Shown piece after piece: positions 35,519-44,472 of a stretch of 64,000 nt of DNA. The stretch spans positions 372,001 to 436,000 of the forward strand of contig CALLIK010000007.1 in assembly GCA_938009235.1 (NCBI GenBank). Direction: 5' to 3'. A program made the position numbers and the translations under genes. The DNA is from an uncultured Caulobacterales bacterium. GTDB lineage: Bacteria > Pseudomonadota > Alphaproteobacteria > Caulobacterales > Maricaulaceae. Below the pieces are notes generated by a model. That model had not been told where the DNA came from. It saw only the letters and a program-made list of their open reading frames with translations, and did no database searches. Each line of letters opens with the position of its first letter. Within the stretch, counting starts at the first letter, position 1.

Positions 35519-35593
35519 ATGACAAAATTTGATGACAGGAAGATATCAATTTAGTGACAGTTCCATTTATTTTTTGAGACAGTTTTGTGACAC
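35519..35593 (-). promoter_or_regulatory. Phased array of PhoB-type half-sites
   Basis: TGACA-type heptamers (TGTCA on the coding strand) start at 35519, 35532, 35554, 35576 and 35587. The last four are 22, 22 and 11 bp apart, whole helical turns. The pair 35576-35593 reads GTGTCAC-AAAA-CTGTCTC on the minus strand, the 7-4-7 layout of a Pho box. They lie 70-145 bp before the porin ATG. Confidence 0.75.
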
Positions 35594-35998
35594 TCATCAG
35601 AAATGTTCGCTATGATCCGTTTAAGAAAACAGCGACTAATCCAACGACTTTGCAACGATTAACACCCAACCTTGAATGCCTTTTCTCCACGCGTGAGAAT
35701 GAACGTTATGTTGAAATGTAAAGTAGAAAGCGGTCTAGATTTCGAGCAAAGCATACGACGAAAATAAAAATACAAATTTCTGCCGCACTTCGCTGACCAA
35801 CTTGCATGCTAGTTCTAAGGTCACTGACCTTTCAATCTATCAATATCCAGTGATGAAGATAACAGCGCCCTAAAAATGCGCCACTAAGGAGACACTACAA
35901 ATGTCCGCTTTGCCGCGATAGTGTTAAAAAACTCTCTGCTTGTGCGGCATTACGATTTCTGATTCAGTCTGTGTTGTAGGCATGGAGAATTAGATTTG
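35594..35998. other. Intergenic region between Pho promoter and transposase
   Basis: No gene is supported. GTCCGCTTTG at 35903-35912 is an inverted relative of the repeats flanking the recombinase. The left end of the IS should lie in the last 100 bp, but no terminal inverted repeat could be fixed because the right end is lost. Confidence 0.4.
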
Positions 35999-36955
35999 AT
36001 GGGCGAACGTCAGTCAGGTCAGGATAGTTTGTTTTACGGCTTTAGTCTTGAGGCGCACGTGCCTGATGATCACATGCTGCGGGCGATAGATAAGTTTGCA
36101 GACCTCGGTTTTGTGCGAGAGCATTTGAAGGATTATTACAGCCACACAGGCCGTCCGTCGATTGATCCTGAACTGATGATTAGAATGTTGCTGGTAGGCT
36201 ATTTCTTTGGCATCCGTTCAGAGCGCCGTCTGTGTGAGGAAGTGCAGCTCAATCTGGCTTACCGTTGGTTCTGCCGCTTGGGTCTGGACGCGCCTGTTCC
36301 TGACCCTTCCACATTCTCCAAGAACCGTCATGGCCGTTTTCGTGATAGTAAGCTGCTGCGTGAGCTATTTGAGACAACCGTGCATCGCTGCATTATCGAG
36401 GGCCTTGTTGGAGGTGAGAACTTTGCCGTTGATGCAAGCCTCATCGGGGCTGATGCCAACCGCCAAAAAGGTGAGCTTCATAATCCCGTTCTGCCCAAAG
36501 CCGTGATGAACAGAAGGGCTGTTCAAGACTATATCGCGACACTTGATGATGCCGCCTTTGGCGCGGCCAGCGACGTCCCGTCTAAATATCTTTCGCCAGT
36601 TGACCCTGCGGCGCGTTGGATGCGCACCAACCGCTCGGGCATGGCGAAGTATTCATACTCAGTGAACTATCTCATCGACTGCAAAACTTCAGTTATTATG
36701 GACGCCCAAGCCAGTGGCGCAATCCGACAAGCCGAAGTCAATGTCACCCGTGATATGATCGACCGCGTTGAAGCTACCTATGACATTAAACCCAAACGCC
36801 TTGCAGCTGACACCGCATACGGCTCTGCGCCCATGCTCAACTGGCTTGTGGAGGAGAAAGACCTCAAACGTTCTCTAAACCTGTGGCATCCTAGGCTTGT
36901 CTTCTCACAACGGGCGACCAAGCGTACGTTGGCTAAGTGCAATTCTGTTGGATGA
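35999..36955 (+). pseudogene. Truncated IS1182-type transposase
   Basis: The first about 290 residues match the IS1182/IS5-superfamily DDE transposases: YSHTGRPSIDPELMIRML, FGIRSERRLCEEVQLNLAYRWFC, VPDPSTFSKNRHGRF, and the catalytic Asp regions in FAVDASLIGADANRQKG and AADTAYGSAPMLNWLVEE. Full-length relatives have about 450 residues; here the family match ends after EEKDL and about 30 unrelated residues lead to a stop. The C-terminal region with the last catalytic Glu is missing, so it should be inactive. ATG 35999 has GGAG upstream. Confidence 0.8.
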
Positions 36956-37273
36956 GATATCGAAAACTTGGTGAAGCTTACCCATTTTTCGATACTCATA
37001 TGCTTATAGTTAAACAGAAATGCACGGGTCGGTGGGAAGCAGCGCTTGTCATTGGAGCTTTGGGTGTAACGTCCCAAGGGTTGGGTGGCCGATTGAGAGC
37101 TGTTGCATCCTCGACTGATGTGCTCGGCCGATCGTGCAAAAAGGCGTTGTCGCGTGGACACTGACGGTTGCGAAAACTAACTTATTATTGGGTTGCACCT
37201 GCAACCGCCAAGACCACGCGAACATCCCACCTAATTATTTGAGTTAATTCATACGAACCATACAGGAGGCGAC
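36956..37273. other. Intergenic region after the IS remnant
   Basis: No gene is supported. The sequence is GC-mixed with no clear repeats, perhaps degraded IS or host DNA. A strong AGGAGG lies at its end, serving the next gene. Confidence 0.35.
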
Positions 37274-37618
37274 ATGCCCCGAGGAAATTCAGGCGGCAGC
37301 GGTCGTCGTAATGCGCGCGTTTTTAATGGGACGGCCGCGTTGCGGCTGGAACGGTTGCATCGTGAAACAGTGGACATTCGCCGCGTGGAGCGCGCGCGTA
37401 AACGTGCCGCTGCGCAACGTTCTGCCGTGAACGGGTGGGACGGGTTGCGCGCACGTATGGAAAAGTTAGATATTCAAGCCGAAATCGACGTGATGGAATT
37501 ACGCATCGTGAACGCCGAGCGCGCAGAGATGGACTTGAAGCCGCTGACTGAACTGCCTCATGATGGCGGGTTAGGCGATACGCGCCATCCCGCTGATGAT
37601 TATCGAAATTATCAGTAG
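37274..37618 (+). CDS. Small basic protein, unknown function
   Basis: A 114-residue protein beginning MPRGNSGGSGRRNARVF, rich in arginine, with a predicted helical middle (LRLERLHRETVDIRRVERARKRAA) that could be a coiled coil, and a polar end. No family is recognised. A very good Shine-Dalgarno (AGGAGG, about 6 bases before the ATG) supports that it is expressed. It is convergent with the methyltransferase-like gene. Confidence 0.6.
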   Translation: MPRGNSGGSGRRNARVFNGTAALRLERLHRETVDIRRVERARKRAAAQRSAVNGWDGLRARMEKLDIQAEIDVMELRIVNAERAEMDLKPLTELPHDGGLGDTRHPADDYRNYQ

Positions 37619-37647
37619 AATTTTGGCGCGCGAGTTAACGCGCAGAT

Positions 37648-38673
37648 CTATTTGGCAGACAGGCCAACGACATAACGCGTTTCGCCTAAGCGGTGATGAA
37701 AGATCGTGCGCGGGGAGTCGGCGAAATATTGCATCAACTTGCCTTTGGACAAATGACTCCAATCAAACTTTTCGAAGGCCGTTTCAGAAACGCCCATCAG
37801 GTCCCAATCATCAATGATGAGCAAGGCAGGGTGTTTGAAATTTTTATAGATGGCTTCGAACTCAGGGATAATGGGTTTTTGTTCTTGCGACGTTGGGGCA
37901 TCTCCTTTGCCGCTATGGGCGGTTTGTGTTGGGTAGCCTGTGAATTTTCCCTTTGAAAAATCAACCGTAGAATCTCCGCTCCAATGCGCGTCGAGGAAGA
38001 AGACGGTTGGGCCAGATAATTTTTTAATGATCTTTGGAAGCACGGTTTCTGAACTGCCCTTTAGAACCTTTAAGTTTTGCCTGACAGTCTCGATGGGTTT
38101 GACGTGGTTATAAAGATCATCGGATAATTCAATCGTGTAAACTGTATCGAATAAATAAGACGCATGAATGGACGTGTGACCATAAAGCGTGCCTGTCTCG
38201 ACGAAAGTGTCAAATTTTGGCGCAACGGCGGGGCCATAATTTTGAACGGCATCAAACAGAAAATCAGGATAGAGCAGGCTAGGCTGTACTGTGAAAATGG
38301 CCTGCATCGCCTTGTCTGGACCGGCAGGCATATAAAGCGTGATGGGATAGGGCGCGTGGCTATCAGGTTTCAAATCTAGCTCAATGTCCAAGAGGGATTT
38401 TTTGGATGTGGGCAAGCCTTCGAAGTTTTGGAAACCTTCGGGCGCAGCAGACAAGTGTTTGATTTTTGCGCTCACTGGGCGGCCCAATTTATCAAAAAAC
38501 TGAAGACCGTCGCTATTGATATCATACTCTTCTGCGGCCAACCCAATTTTAAATCCGCAGGTGGGTTCACTCATGCGCAACCAATGTTGCCCGCCGCGAA
38601 ATTCTATCCATTGCAACAGGTCATGATACCGCGTCACTTTCGCCGTGAAATACTCAATAGGTAGCTTTTGCAT
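37648..38673 (-). CDS. Methyltransferase-like protein with unknown N-terminal domain
   Basis: A 341-residue protein. Residues from about 155 look like a class I SAM-dependent fold: DTFVETGTLYGHTSIHASY for the nucleotide loop, VYTIELSDDLYNH for the acidic end of strand 2, VLKGSSETVLP, and FFLDAHWSGDST at strand 4. The FLDAHWSGDST type motif is common in methyltransferases acting on glycans or small metabolites. The first about 140 residues match no domain I know. Substrate unknown. Confidence 0.65.
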   Translation of the reverse strand: MQKLPIEYFTAKVTRYHDLLQWIEFRGGQHWLRMSEPTCGFKIGLAAEEYDINSDGLQFFDKLGRPVSAKIKHLSAAPEGFQNFEGLPTSKKSLLDIELDLKPDSHAPYPITLYMPAGPDKAMQAIFTVQPSLLYPDFLFDAVQNYGPAVAPKFDTFVETGTLYGHTSIHASYLFDTVYTIELSDDLYNHVKPIETVRQNLKVLKGSSETVLPKIIKKLSGPTVFFLDAHWSGDSTVDFSKGKFTGYPTQTAHSGKGDAPTSQEQKPIIPEFEAIYKNFKHPALLIIDDWDLMGVSETAFEKFDWSHLSKGKLMQYFADSPRTIFHHRLGETRYVVGLSAK

Positions 38674-38839
38674 GGATCACGCCTTGGAAGTGGGACGTGC
38701 AGTGAGTTGCATATCAACGTGTGAAAATAAAGACATCGACGGCGGTCTTCGCGTAATCAAAATGCGATTTAGTGTTGGCTTTAAGTCAAGGTGTTATATT
38801 TTGAAATTACGCGTATTTATCTTGCGGAGTGCGTCTAGT

Positions 38840-41398
38840 CTATGCGCCTGAAGCTATCGCCAAACGCTCGACCAATTCATCCGTGACCTGTCCCGTTTCT
38901 GGTAGGCCGTTGACGGCTTCAAATTGTTTGATCGCGGCGCGGGTTTTTGGCCCTGCTGCGCCATCCGCTGCGCCAATTTGGTAGCCTAGATTGGTCAAGA
39001 GCGTTTGCGTTTCGCGAATTTTAACAATCTGAGCTGCTTTCACTGGATCTACAGCTCTGGCTGTTTTAGCCCAAGGCACATTGCGGAAGATGCCGTTGGC
39101 CGCTTCGTCGACTGGCTTCGGGTTGAAGCGTTGGGCGCGTGATTTGATATCGGCCTGTGTAGCATCGTCCAATTGTGCGCTTAAGACTGAAATGCGTTCT
39201 GGCGCGCCTTGGTCGCCTTGGCGCGCTGCGACGTAGTACCAAAATAAAGCGGCTTCTGCATCGGCTGACACGCCTTCATTGCCTTCGCGTAGGAAAGCTA
39301 CATTGAATTGGCTGTCAACAACGCCGCGTTCCGCAGCCTTACTGAACCAATCCAAAGCCTGTCCCATGTCGCGGTCTAACCCACCTTGGCCATAGGCATA
39401 ATAATTACCAAGATCGTGCATGGCGATGCGATTGCCGCCAAAGGCTGCACGTTCAACGAGTTCACGAGCTGTCACAAGATCTTTGGTCAGGCCTGTTCCG
39501 CTCTCATAGAGTTTAGCGAGGCGATATTGGGCCGCCGGTTGATTGCGGTTCGCAGCCAAACGAATAAGGCGGGCTCCGTCTTTAACTTGGCCTGTTTGCA
39601 ATTTTACCAAGCCCTTTTGGAATTGCGCAATTGGATCGCCTGCTGCAACAGCACTATCGAGTGTGAGTTGCCCTTGTGGCTGCAGGTCGGGTGTTTGTGT
39701 TTCAGCATAACGACCAAGAGGCGCCGCTGCTGTAGCGGGTGTCTCTGAGGTGCCGAGATCATAAGAAGTTTCAGACGCTGGGGCCGTAATGGCTGGGCGA
39801 GCGTCATTCTTAGCTTGCAGGTTAGGTGCACCCTCACCGCTAAGAAGCGTTTTGCCAGCGATAATACCCACAACGGCTAAGCTTGCGGCGAGTGCACCAA
39901 CGCGAAGATTACGGCCAGAAACTGGGAACTGTGAAAGCGATGATTTTTTGCGGCCCCCGTTTCCACCAACTCGCTCTGCGAGCATATCTTGGCCTTCAGC
40001 ATAAGCAGGGTTCGCGTATGTCGAGACGGGCATAGGTGCGGGCATGATAGGATCAATAGGTGCAATTATGTCATTCATCGCCCCATGAGTCGGGACCGAG
40101 CCTGCCGAAGAAAAATGTGTTTCTGGACTTGCGATTGATGGTGCGGCGATTGGCGGCTGGGAAAGCGTAGGCAAAGGCGCGAGAGTTTGCGGAGCCTGTG
40201 GAGGCGGCATTTGCGTGGGTGATCCAGATTCAAACGTGTTCGGATCAAATTCTGTTGGGACGTGATTTGTCCGTTTTCGTGATCGAATCAGTGAAAATTT
40301 AGGCCGTTGAGGCGGGCTATCTACTGCGATGCTTGCGGTTGTCGCTTGTAAAGCTAAGGCTGCCTCTGAATATGGATTGCTTGTTGGCTCTGGTGCTGCA
40401 GGCTGATTGTTAGTGGGCGTTAGCATCGGCAGTACATTTGTGTCAGTATCAACTGGATTTGACACGACTGGCGTATGAAGTGGTTCCGTAGGCACCTGAA
40501 GCAAGGCAACGCGCGCATGCATACGGCGTAGCTCTTGTTGCAAAGCTTCAACGGTTTGTGCCATTTGGTCAACGCGCGGGTCTTCCATATTGGCAGGGAA
40601 GACAGGGTCGACGGGTGACCAATTAGAGGCGATGACTTCCAAGGCTTCTAAACGAGTTGTTACATCTATGTTGACTGTATCGAACTCAGATTGAGTTTCT
40701 TGAGCCAGATCGGCTAATCGTTCAGCTGTCTCTGCGTCCGACGTATTTGAGCGTTGTTCTAGAACAGTGGCAAATTCAGCGACTTTATCACCAATCGATT
40801 CTAGTGCATTGGCGGTCTCTAACTCAACTTGGTCAACACGTGATTCAAGTGACTTTTGAACGTTGTCTATTTTTTTGTCCAAGGCCGCGGAGGCGGATTT
40901 ACGCGCACTTGCTTCACGATTGAGGTGTTTCTCTACAGAAATGGCTAGTCCAGAAACATGGCGGTTGAGTCGCGCGATAGACTCACGCTGTGCCGTATCA
41001 AGCTTATCAAGCCGCGCATGAGCCGACTTCACAGCATGGCCTAACGTATCAATACCTGCATCAGGAGCCGTGACGGCCGCGAGTTCTTCTCTTACGCCTG
41101 CGCGTGCGAGCTGTGACGCCCGGTTCAGATATGTCTCCATGCGAGACTCTAAAGACGATAACCCTCTGGTCAGGGCTGCTTTCTGAGTAGAATTGGATGT
41201 TTTAGTCGCAGTCTGTAGGTCTGAAACGACGCCTTCAAGAGACTTGAGGGCAGTACGATTTTTCTTATCTGCGCGTTTTAGGCGAGACTCTAGGGCTATC
41301 AGGTCTGTTGATACACTTGCGATTGTTTTGCGCGCAGTCGTTTTCACGGCTTTCGTAGACGTTTTATTCGTCGGTGTTTTTGCAGTTTTGCTCGACAT
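38840..41398 (-). CDS. PodJ-like polarity protein with Sel1 repeats and peptidoglycan-binding domain
   Basis: An 852-residue single-pass protein. The N-terminal half (about 1-270) is coiled coil; a proline-rich linker follows (about 310-470), then a membrane helix near VGALAASLAVVGIIAGKTLL. The periplasmic part has Sel1/TPR-type repeats (AAQYRLAKLYESGTGLTKDL, AMHDLGNYYAYGQGG, DSQFNVAFLREG) and a C-terminal PG_binding_1 domain (LTNLGYQIGAADGAAGPKTR). This layout is that of Caulobacter PodJ, a polar organiser. ATG 41398 is preferred over 41482, as the extra 28 residues are not family-like. Confidence 0.8.
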   Translation of the reverse strand: MSSKTAKTPTNKTSTKAVKTTARKTIASVSTDLIALESRLKRADKKNRTALKSLEGVVSDLQTATKTSNSTQKAALTRGLSSLESRMETYLNRASQLARAGVREELAAVTAPDAGIDTLGHAVKSAHARLDKLDTAQRESIARLNRHVSGLAISVEKHLNREASARKSASAALDKKIDNVQKSLESRVDQVELETANALESIGDKVAEFATVLEQRSNTSDAETAERLADLAQETQSEFDTVNIDVTTRLEALEVIASNWSPVDPVFPANMEDPRVDQMAQTVEALQQELRRMHARVALLQVPTEPLHTPVVSNPVDTDTNVLPMLTPTNNQPAAPEPTSNPYSEAALALQATTASIAVDSPPQRPKFSLIRSRKRTNHVPTEFDPNTFESGSPTQMPPPQAPQTLAPLPTLSQPPIAAPSIASPETHFSSAGSVPTHGAMNDIIAPIDPIMPAPMPVSTYANPAYAEGQDMLAERVGGNGGRKKSSLSQFPVSGRNLRVGALAASLAVVGIIAGKTLLSGEGAPNLQAKNDARPAITAPASETSYDLGTSETPATAAAPLGRYAETQTPDLQPQGQLTLDSAVAAGDPIAQFQKGLVKLQTGQVKDGARLIRLAANRNQPAAQYRLAKLYESGTGLTKDLVTARELVERAAFGGNRIAMHDLGNYYAYGQGGLDRDMGQALDWFSKAAERGVVDSQFNVAFLREGNEGVSADAEAALFWYYVAARQGDQGAPERISVLSAQLDDATQADIKSRAQRFNPKPVDEAANGIFRNVPWAKTARAVDPVKAAQIVKIRETQTLLTNLGYQIGAADGAAGPKTRAAIKQFEAVNGLPETGQVTDELVERLAIASGA

Positions 41399-41595
41399 TA
41401 ACGCAGTCTTCCCAAGGTCTTGGCCAAAAACGCACAAAGGAAAGGCGTGATTTGGGCAATGGTTTGAACCGTTAAACCCCAATCGTAGTTAACACTGCGT
41501 TAAGCCGTTAACCTTTTTAATGATCAGATGCGTGTTCTGGGTATATTTATGACAGTAAAGTAGCTGCTTTGTCCTGACTGCGGGTTTATGCCTCA

Positions 41596-41633
41596 CTTAG
41601 CTAACGTTGACGTGAACGTTAACGTTAGCTAAG
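41596..41633. promoter_or_regulatory. Palindromic operator ahead of the MerR gene
   Basis: CTTAGCTAACGTT (41596-41608) and its exact reverse complement (41621-41633) flank 12 bases; inside, TTGACGTGAACGTTAA (41607-41622) resembles the ACGT-centred sites of LiuR/MerR regulators of acyl-CoA catabolism. It lies 8 bp before the ATG and should mediate autoregulation. Confidence 0.65.
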
Positions 41634-41641
41634 AAGGTAAC

Positions 41642-42160
41642 ATGACAACTACGGCAGATCAAAAATGGGGTATCAAGGTCTTCGCTGACATGTTCGGCGT
41701 GACACCGCGTACAATCCGTTTTTACGAAGACAAAGGTTTGCTGACACCTAAGCGGGAAAGCGGCGTTCGTGTCTTTAGTTCAAGAGATCGTTTGCGGTTT
41801 GAGAAAATCATGCGCGGCAAGCGTATGGGCTTTTCATTAGAAGACATTCGGTCTGTTTTTGACATTACGGACGGCGTCGTCACGGACCGCACAGAAGTCC
41901 TACGGCGTAAAAAGAATTTTGAAGCCGTTGTGGCGGGTCTAGCGGAACGCCGTAATGATCTCGACATCATGCACTCGGATATGACTGAACTTATTCAAAT
42001 CGCTGATGAAGCCCTCATCAATGAGCCTGAGACTGATAATGTCGCAGACCTAGCGGCGCGTTACCAAGCGGCCTTTGATCCAACGACGACGGGCAACCCC
42101 ATTGATTTCATGTCTGGGCCCATGCCTGACGTGACGCCTAATTCACAAACATCCACATAA
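41642..42160 (+). CDS. MerR-family regulator of the acyl-CoA cluster
   Basis: A 172-residue regulator. The winged helix reads KVFADMFGVTPRTIRFYEDKGLLTPKR (about 14-40) followed by VFSSRDRLRFEKIMRGKRMGFSLEDI, and a coiled-coil dimerisation helix follows (about 85-120). No metal-binding cysteines are seen, so metal sensing is unlikely. Its position directly ahead of two acyl-CoA dehydrogenases and the palindrome suggest control of a fatty-acid or branched-chain amino-acid degradation operon, as for LiuR. Confidence 0.85.
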   Translation: MTTTADQKWGIKVFADMFGVTPRTIRFYEDKGLLTPKRESGVRVFSSRDRLRFEKIMRGKRMGFSLEDIRSVFDITDGVVTDRTEVLRRKKNFEAVVAGLAERRNDLDIMHSDMTELIQIADEALINEPETDNVADLAARYQAAFDPTTTGNPIDFMSGPMPDVTPNSQTST

Positions 42161-42172
42161 CAGGACTTCATT

Positions 42173-43963
42173 ATGCCAATATATAACCCGCCTCTTCGTG
42201 ATATTAAATTTGTGATGCAAGAAATGCTCAATGTCGGGCAGCTCACAGAGTATGAAAAATACGCTGAGGCCGACACTGAAACATTGGATGCCGTTCTCGA
42301 AGAGAGCGCTAAATTCGCGTCTAACGTCTTGGCGCCGCTAAATGTCGTCGGAGACCATGAGGGCTGCATTCGCAATGATGACGGTTCCGTCACAACGCCA
42401 ACTGGATTTAAAGAAGCTTATCAGCAAGTCGTCGCAGGCGGCATGATGGGACTATCCGTCTCACCAGAATTTGGCGGCATGGGCATGCCAAGTATTTGGA
42501 GTACAGCGACAGGCGAAATGCAGTCAGCGGCCAACATGGCCTTTGCGATGTATCCAGGCCTCACGGGCAGCGCGGCGAAAGCCATTGGCATCGGCGGCAC
42601 GCCAGAACAAAAGCAGACATATTTGCCGAAGATGACGGCGGGTACCTGGACGGGCACAATGAACCTGACCGAGCCGCATTGCGGTACAGATTTGGGGCTT
42701 TTGAAAACCAAAGCTGTCCCACAAGTCGATGGATCTTATAAAATTACGGGCCAAAAGATTTTCATCTCTGCGGGCGAACACAGCATGTCAGAGAACATTG
42801 TTCATTTGGTCCTCGCGCGTATCGAAGGCGCACCAGCGGGCGTTAAGGGCATCTCGCTCTTCATCGTGCCTAAGTTCAAATTGGACGCGGATGAAAACCC
42901 AGCGGGTGCGAATGCTGTTTCATGTGGGTCTATCGAAGAGAAAATGGGCATCCACGGTAACTGTACCTGCGTCATGAATTATGACGGCGCGGAAGGCTAT
43001 CTCCTCGGCGAAGAAAACAAAGGCCTTCGGGTTATGTTCGTGATGATGAATGAGGCACGTATGGGCGTTGGCATGCAAGGCCTCGGACAATCTGATGTGG
43101 CGTATCAAAACGCTGTTTTATATGCGCAAGACCGTTTGCAAGGACGAAGCCTAACTGGACCAAAAAATGAAGGCGGCGCAGCCGACCCGATTATTGTCCA
43201 TCCTGATGTCCGCCGCATGTTGATGGAAACTAAAGCCTTTAACGAAGGCGCGCGCGCTATGATCTATTGGGCGACAATGCTTGAAGATTTAGAAACTATC
43301 CATGCGGATGAAAAATTCCGCGAAAAATGCGATGATTATCTTGGCCTCCTAACGCCAGTGATCAAAGGCTACCTCACGGACAAAGCCATGATGACGACAT
43401 TGGATTGTCAGCAAATCTTTGGTGGTCACGGATTCATCGAAGAATGGGGCATGAGCCAGTTCGTTCGCGATATGCGTATCGCGCTTATCTATGAAGGCGC
43501 AAATGGCGTTCAGGCGCTTGACCTCGTAGGCCGTAAATTGGCCCGCAAAGGTGGCCGAGCCTTGATGACATTAAATGCCGAAATGGATGCCTTCATTGGC
43601 GACAACGCTGACAATGAAAACCTATCTGACTTTATTCAAGGTCTTAAAGATTCAAAAGCGAAACTCACCGAAGGTACGATGTGGTTGATGCAAAACGGCA
43701 TGACGAACCCTGACAATGCAGGTGCAGGGTCAACGGATTACATGCACATGATGGGCCTCACGACGATGGCTTATATGTGGGCAAAAATGGCTTTAGTCGC
43801 GCAAACCGCAATTGACAGTGGATCAAATGATGAGTTCTACGCGAACAAGATTATCACGGGTCGTTATTTCGTCCTACGCATGTTGCCGATGATGGATAGC
43901 CATTTGGCTAAAATCAAAACAGGCGCTGAGCCACTTATGGCTTTGGATGCTGCGGCGTTTTAA
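42173..43963 (+). CDS. Long acyl-CoA dehydrogenase, DmdC-like
   Basis: A 596-residue flavoprotein dehydrogenase with acyl-CoA dehydrogenase N, middle and C domains and an added C-terminal domain (about 465-590), the layout of the DmdC/long FadE group. Typical blocks are MNLTEPHCGTDLGLLKTKA, YKITGQKIFISAGEH and QQIFGGHGFIEEWGMSQFVRD. DmdC acts on 3-methylmercaptopropionyl-CoA in DMSP use, but many paralogues have other substrates, so the substrate stays open. It starts 12 bp after the MerR gene. Confidence 0.87.
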   Translation: MPIYNPPLRDIKFVMQEMLNVGQLTEYEKYAEADTETLDAVLEESAKFASNVLAPLNVVGDHEGCIRNDDGSVTTPTGFKEAYQQVVAGGMMGLSVSPEFGGMGMPSIWSTATGEMQSAANMAFAMYPGLTGSAAKAIGIGGTPEQKQTYLPKMTAGTWTGTMNLTEPHCGTDLGLLKTKAVPQVDGSYKITGQKIFISAGEHSMSENIVHLVLARIEGAPAGVKGISLFIVPKFKLDADENPAGANAVSCGSIEEKMGIHGNCTCVMNYDGAEGYLLGEENKGLRVMFVMMNEARMGVGMQGLGQSDVAYQNAVLYAQDRLQGRSLTGPKNEGGAADPIIVHPDVRRMLMETKAFNEGARAMIYWATMLEDLETIHADEKFREKCDDYLGLLTPVIKGYLTDKAMMTTLDCQQIFGGHGFIEEWGMSQFVRDMRIALIYEGANGVQALDLVGRKLARKGGRALMTLNAEMDAFIGDNADNENLSDFIQGLKDSKAKLTEGTMWLMQNGMTNPDNAGAGSTDYMHMMGLTTMAYMWAKMALVAQTAIDSGSNDEFYANKIITGRYFVLRMLPMMDSHLAKIKTGAEPLMALDAAAF

Positions 43964-43964
43964 A

Positions 43965-44456
43965 ATGAAAGTTTGGCCTAGTTTACTCGTATTCGTTGGC
44001 GTTAGTAGTTGTGGGACTATTGAACAAAATTCTTCTGCGAAATTGGTTGATGCTAAGGACCTTACAAAGGTTTTCAGTGAACATAGGCTTTTTCATTCCA
44101 AAGAGGTCGAGTACGCAAAGCTAGACAATCAAATTCCTAGGTATGAAAAGTTAGGAATTAAACTTCCGAAACTGTTTGGAGAGTTGCCACCAACAAATAT
44201 TTGGTGGGCTGAAAATTCTACAGGCCGGTTTCCAGAGCGCTACTATTGGAACTTTTGGTTTGAACCTGATGTTGTTTTATCTAAAGATTTACAACAAGGC
44301 CTTAATTGTAAGATAGAAAAAGGTGAGGAACAAATTAGTTCATGTCAGCCTCAATCTAATTATGTTTTACATTTAGAGGTATGGGCAGCGTATCGGCCAA
44401 CTACCGGTTTTTCAGGTCCAAACACTAACTATAACTATAAAAAAATAGACTATTAA
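43965..44456 (+). CDS. AT-rich putative lipoprotein between the dehydrogenases
   Basis: A 163-residue product with a signal peptide and lipobox-like VSSC (Cys16). The remainder is polar with many Asn, Tyr, Trp and Lys, and no family is recognised. Base and codon use are clearly more AT-rich than in both flanking dehydrogenase genes. It starts one base after the stop of the first, so it is in the same transcription unit. Its place and composition suggest a late insertion. ATG 43965 is chosen over an upstream in-frame start overlapping the dehydrogenase. Confidence 0.65.
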   Translation: MKVWPSLLVFVGVSSCGTIEQNSSAKLVDAKDLTKVFSEHRLFHSKEVEYAKLDNQIPRYEKLGIKLPKLFGELPPTNIWWAENSTGRFPERYYWNFWFEPDVVLSKDLQQGLNCKIEKGEEQISSCQPQSNYVLHLEVWAAYRPTTGFSGPNTNYNYKKIDY

Positions 44457-44472
44457 AATTCGGAGAAAATTA

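Noticed and set aside
36937..37164. 75-codon frame after the IS remnant
   Set aside because: No family features and no start signals; likely chance in degraded sequence.
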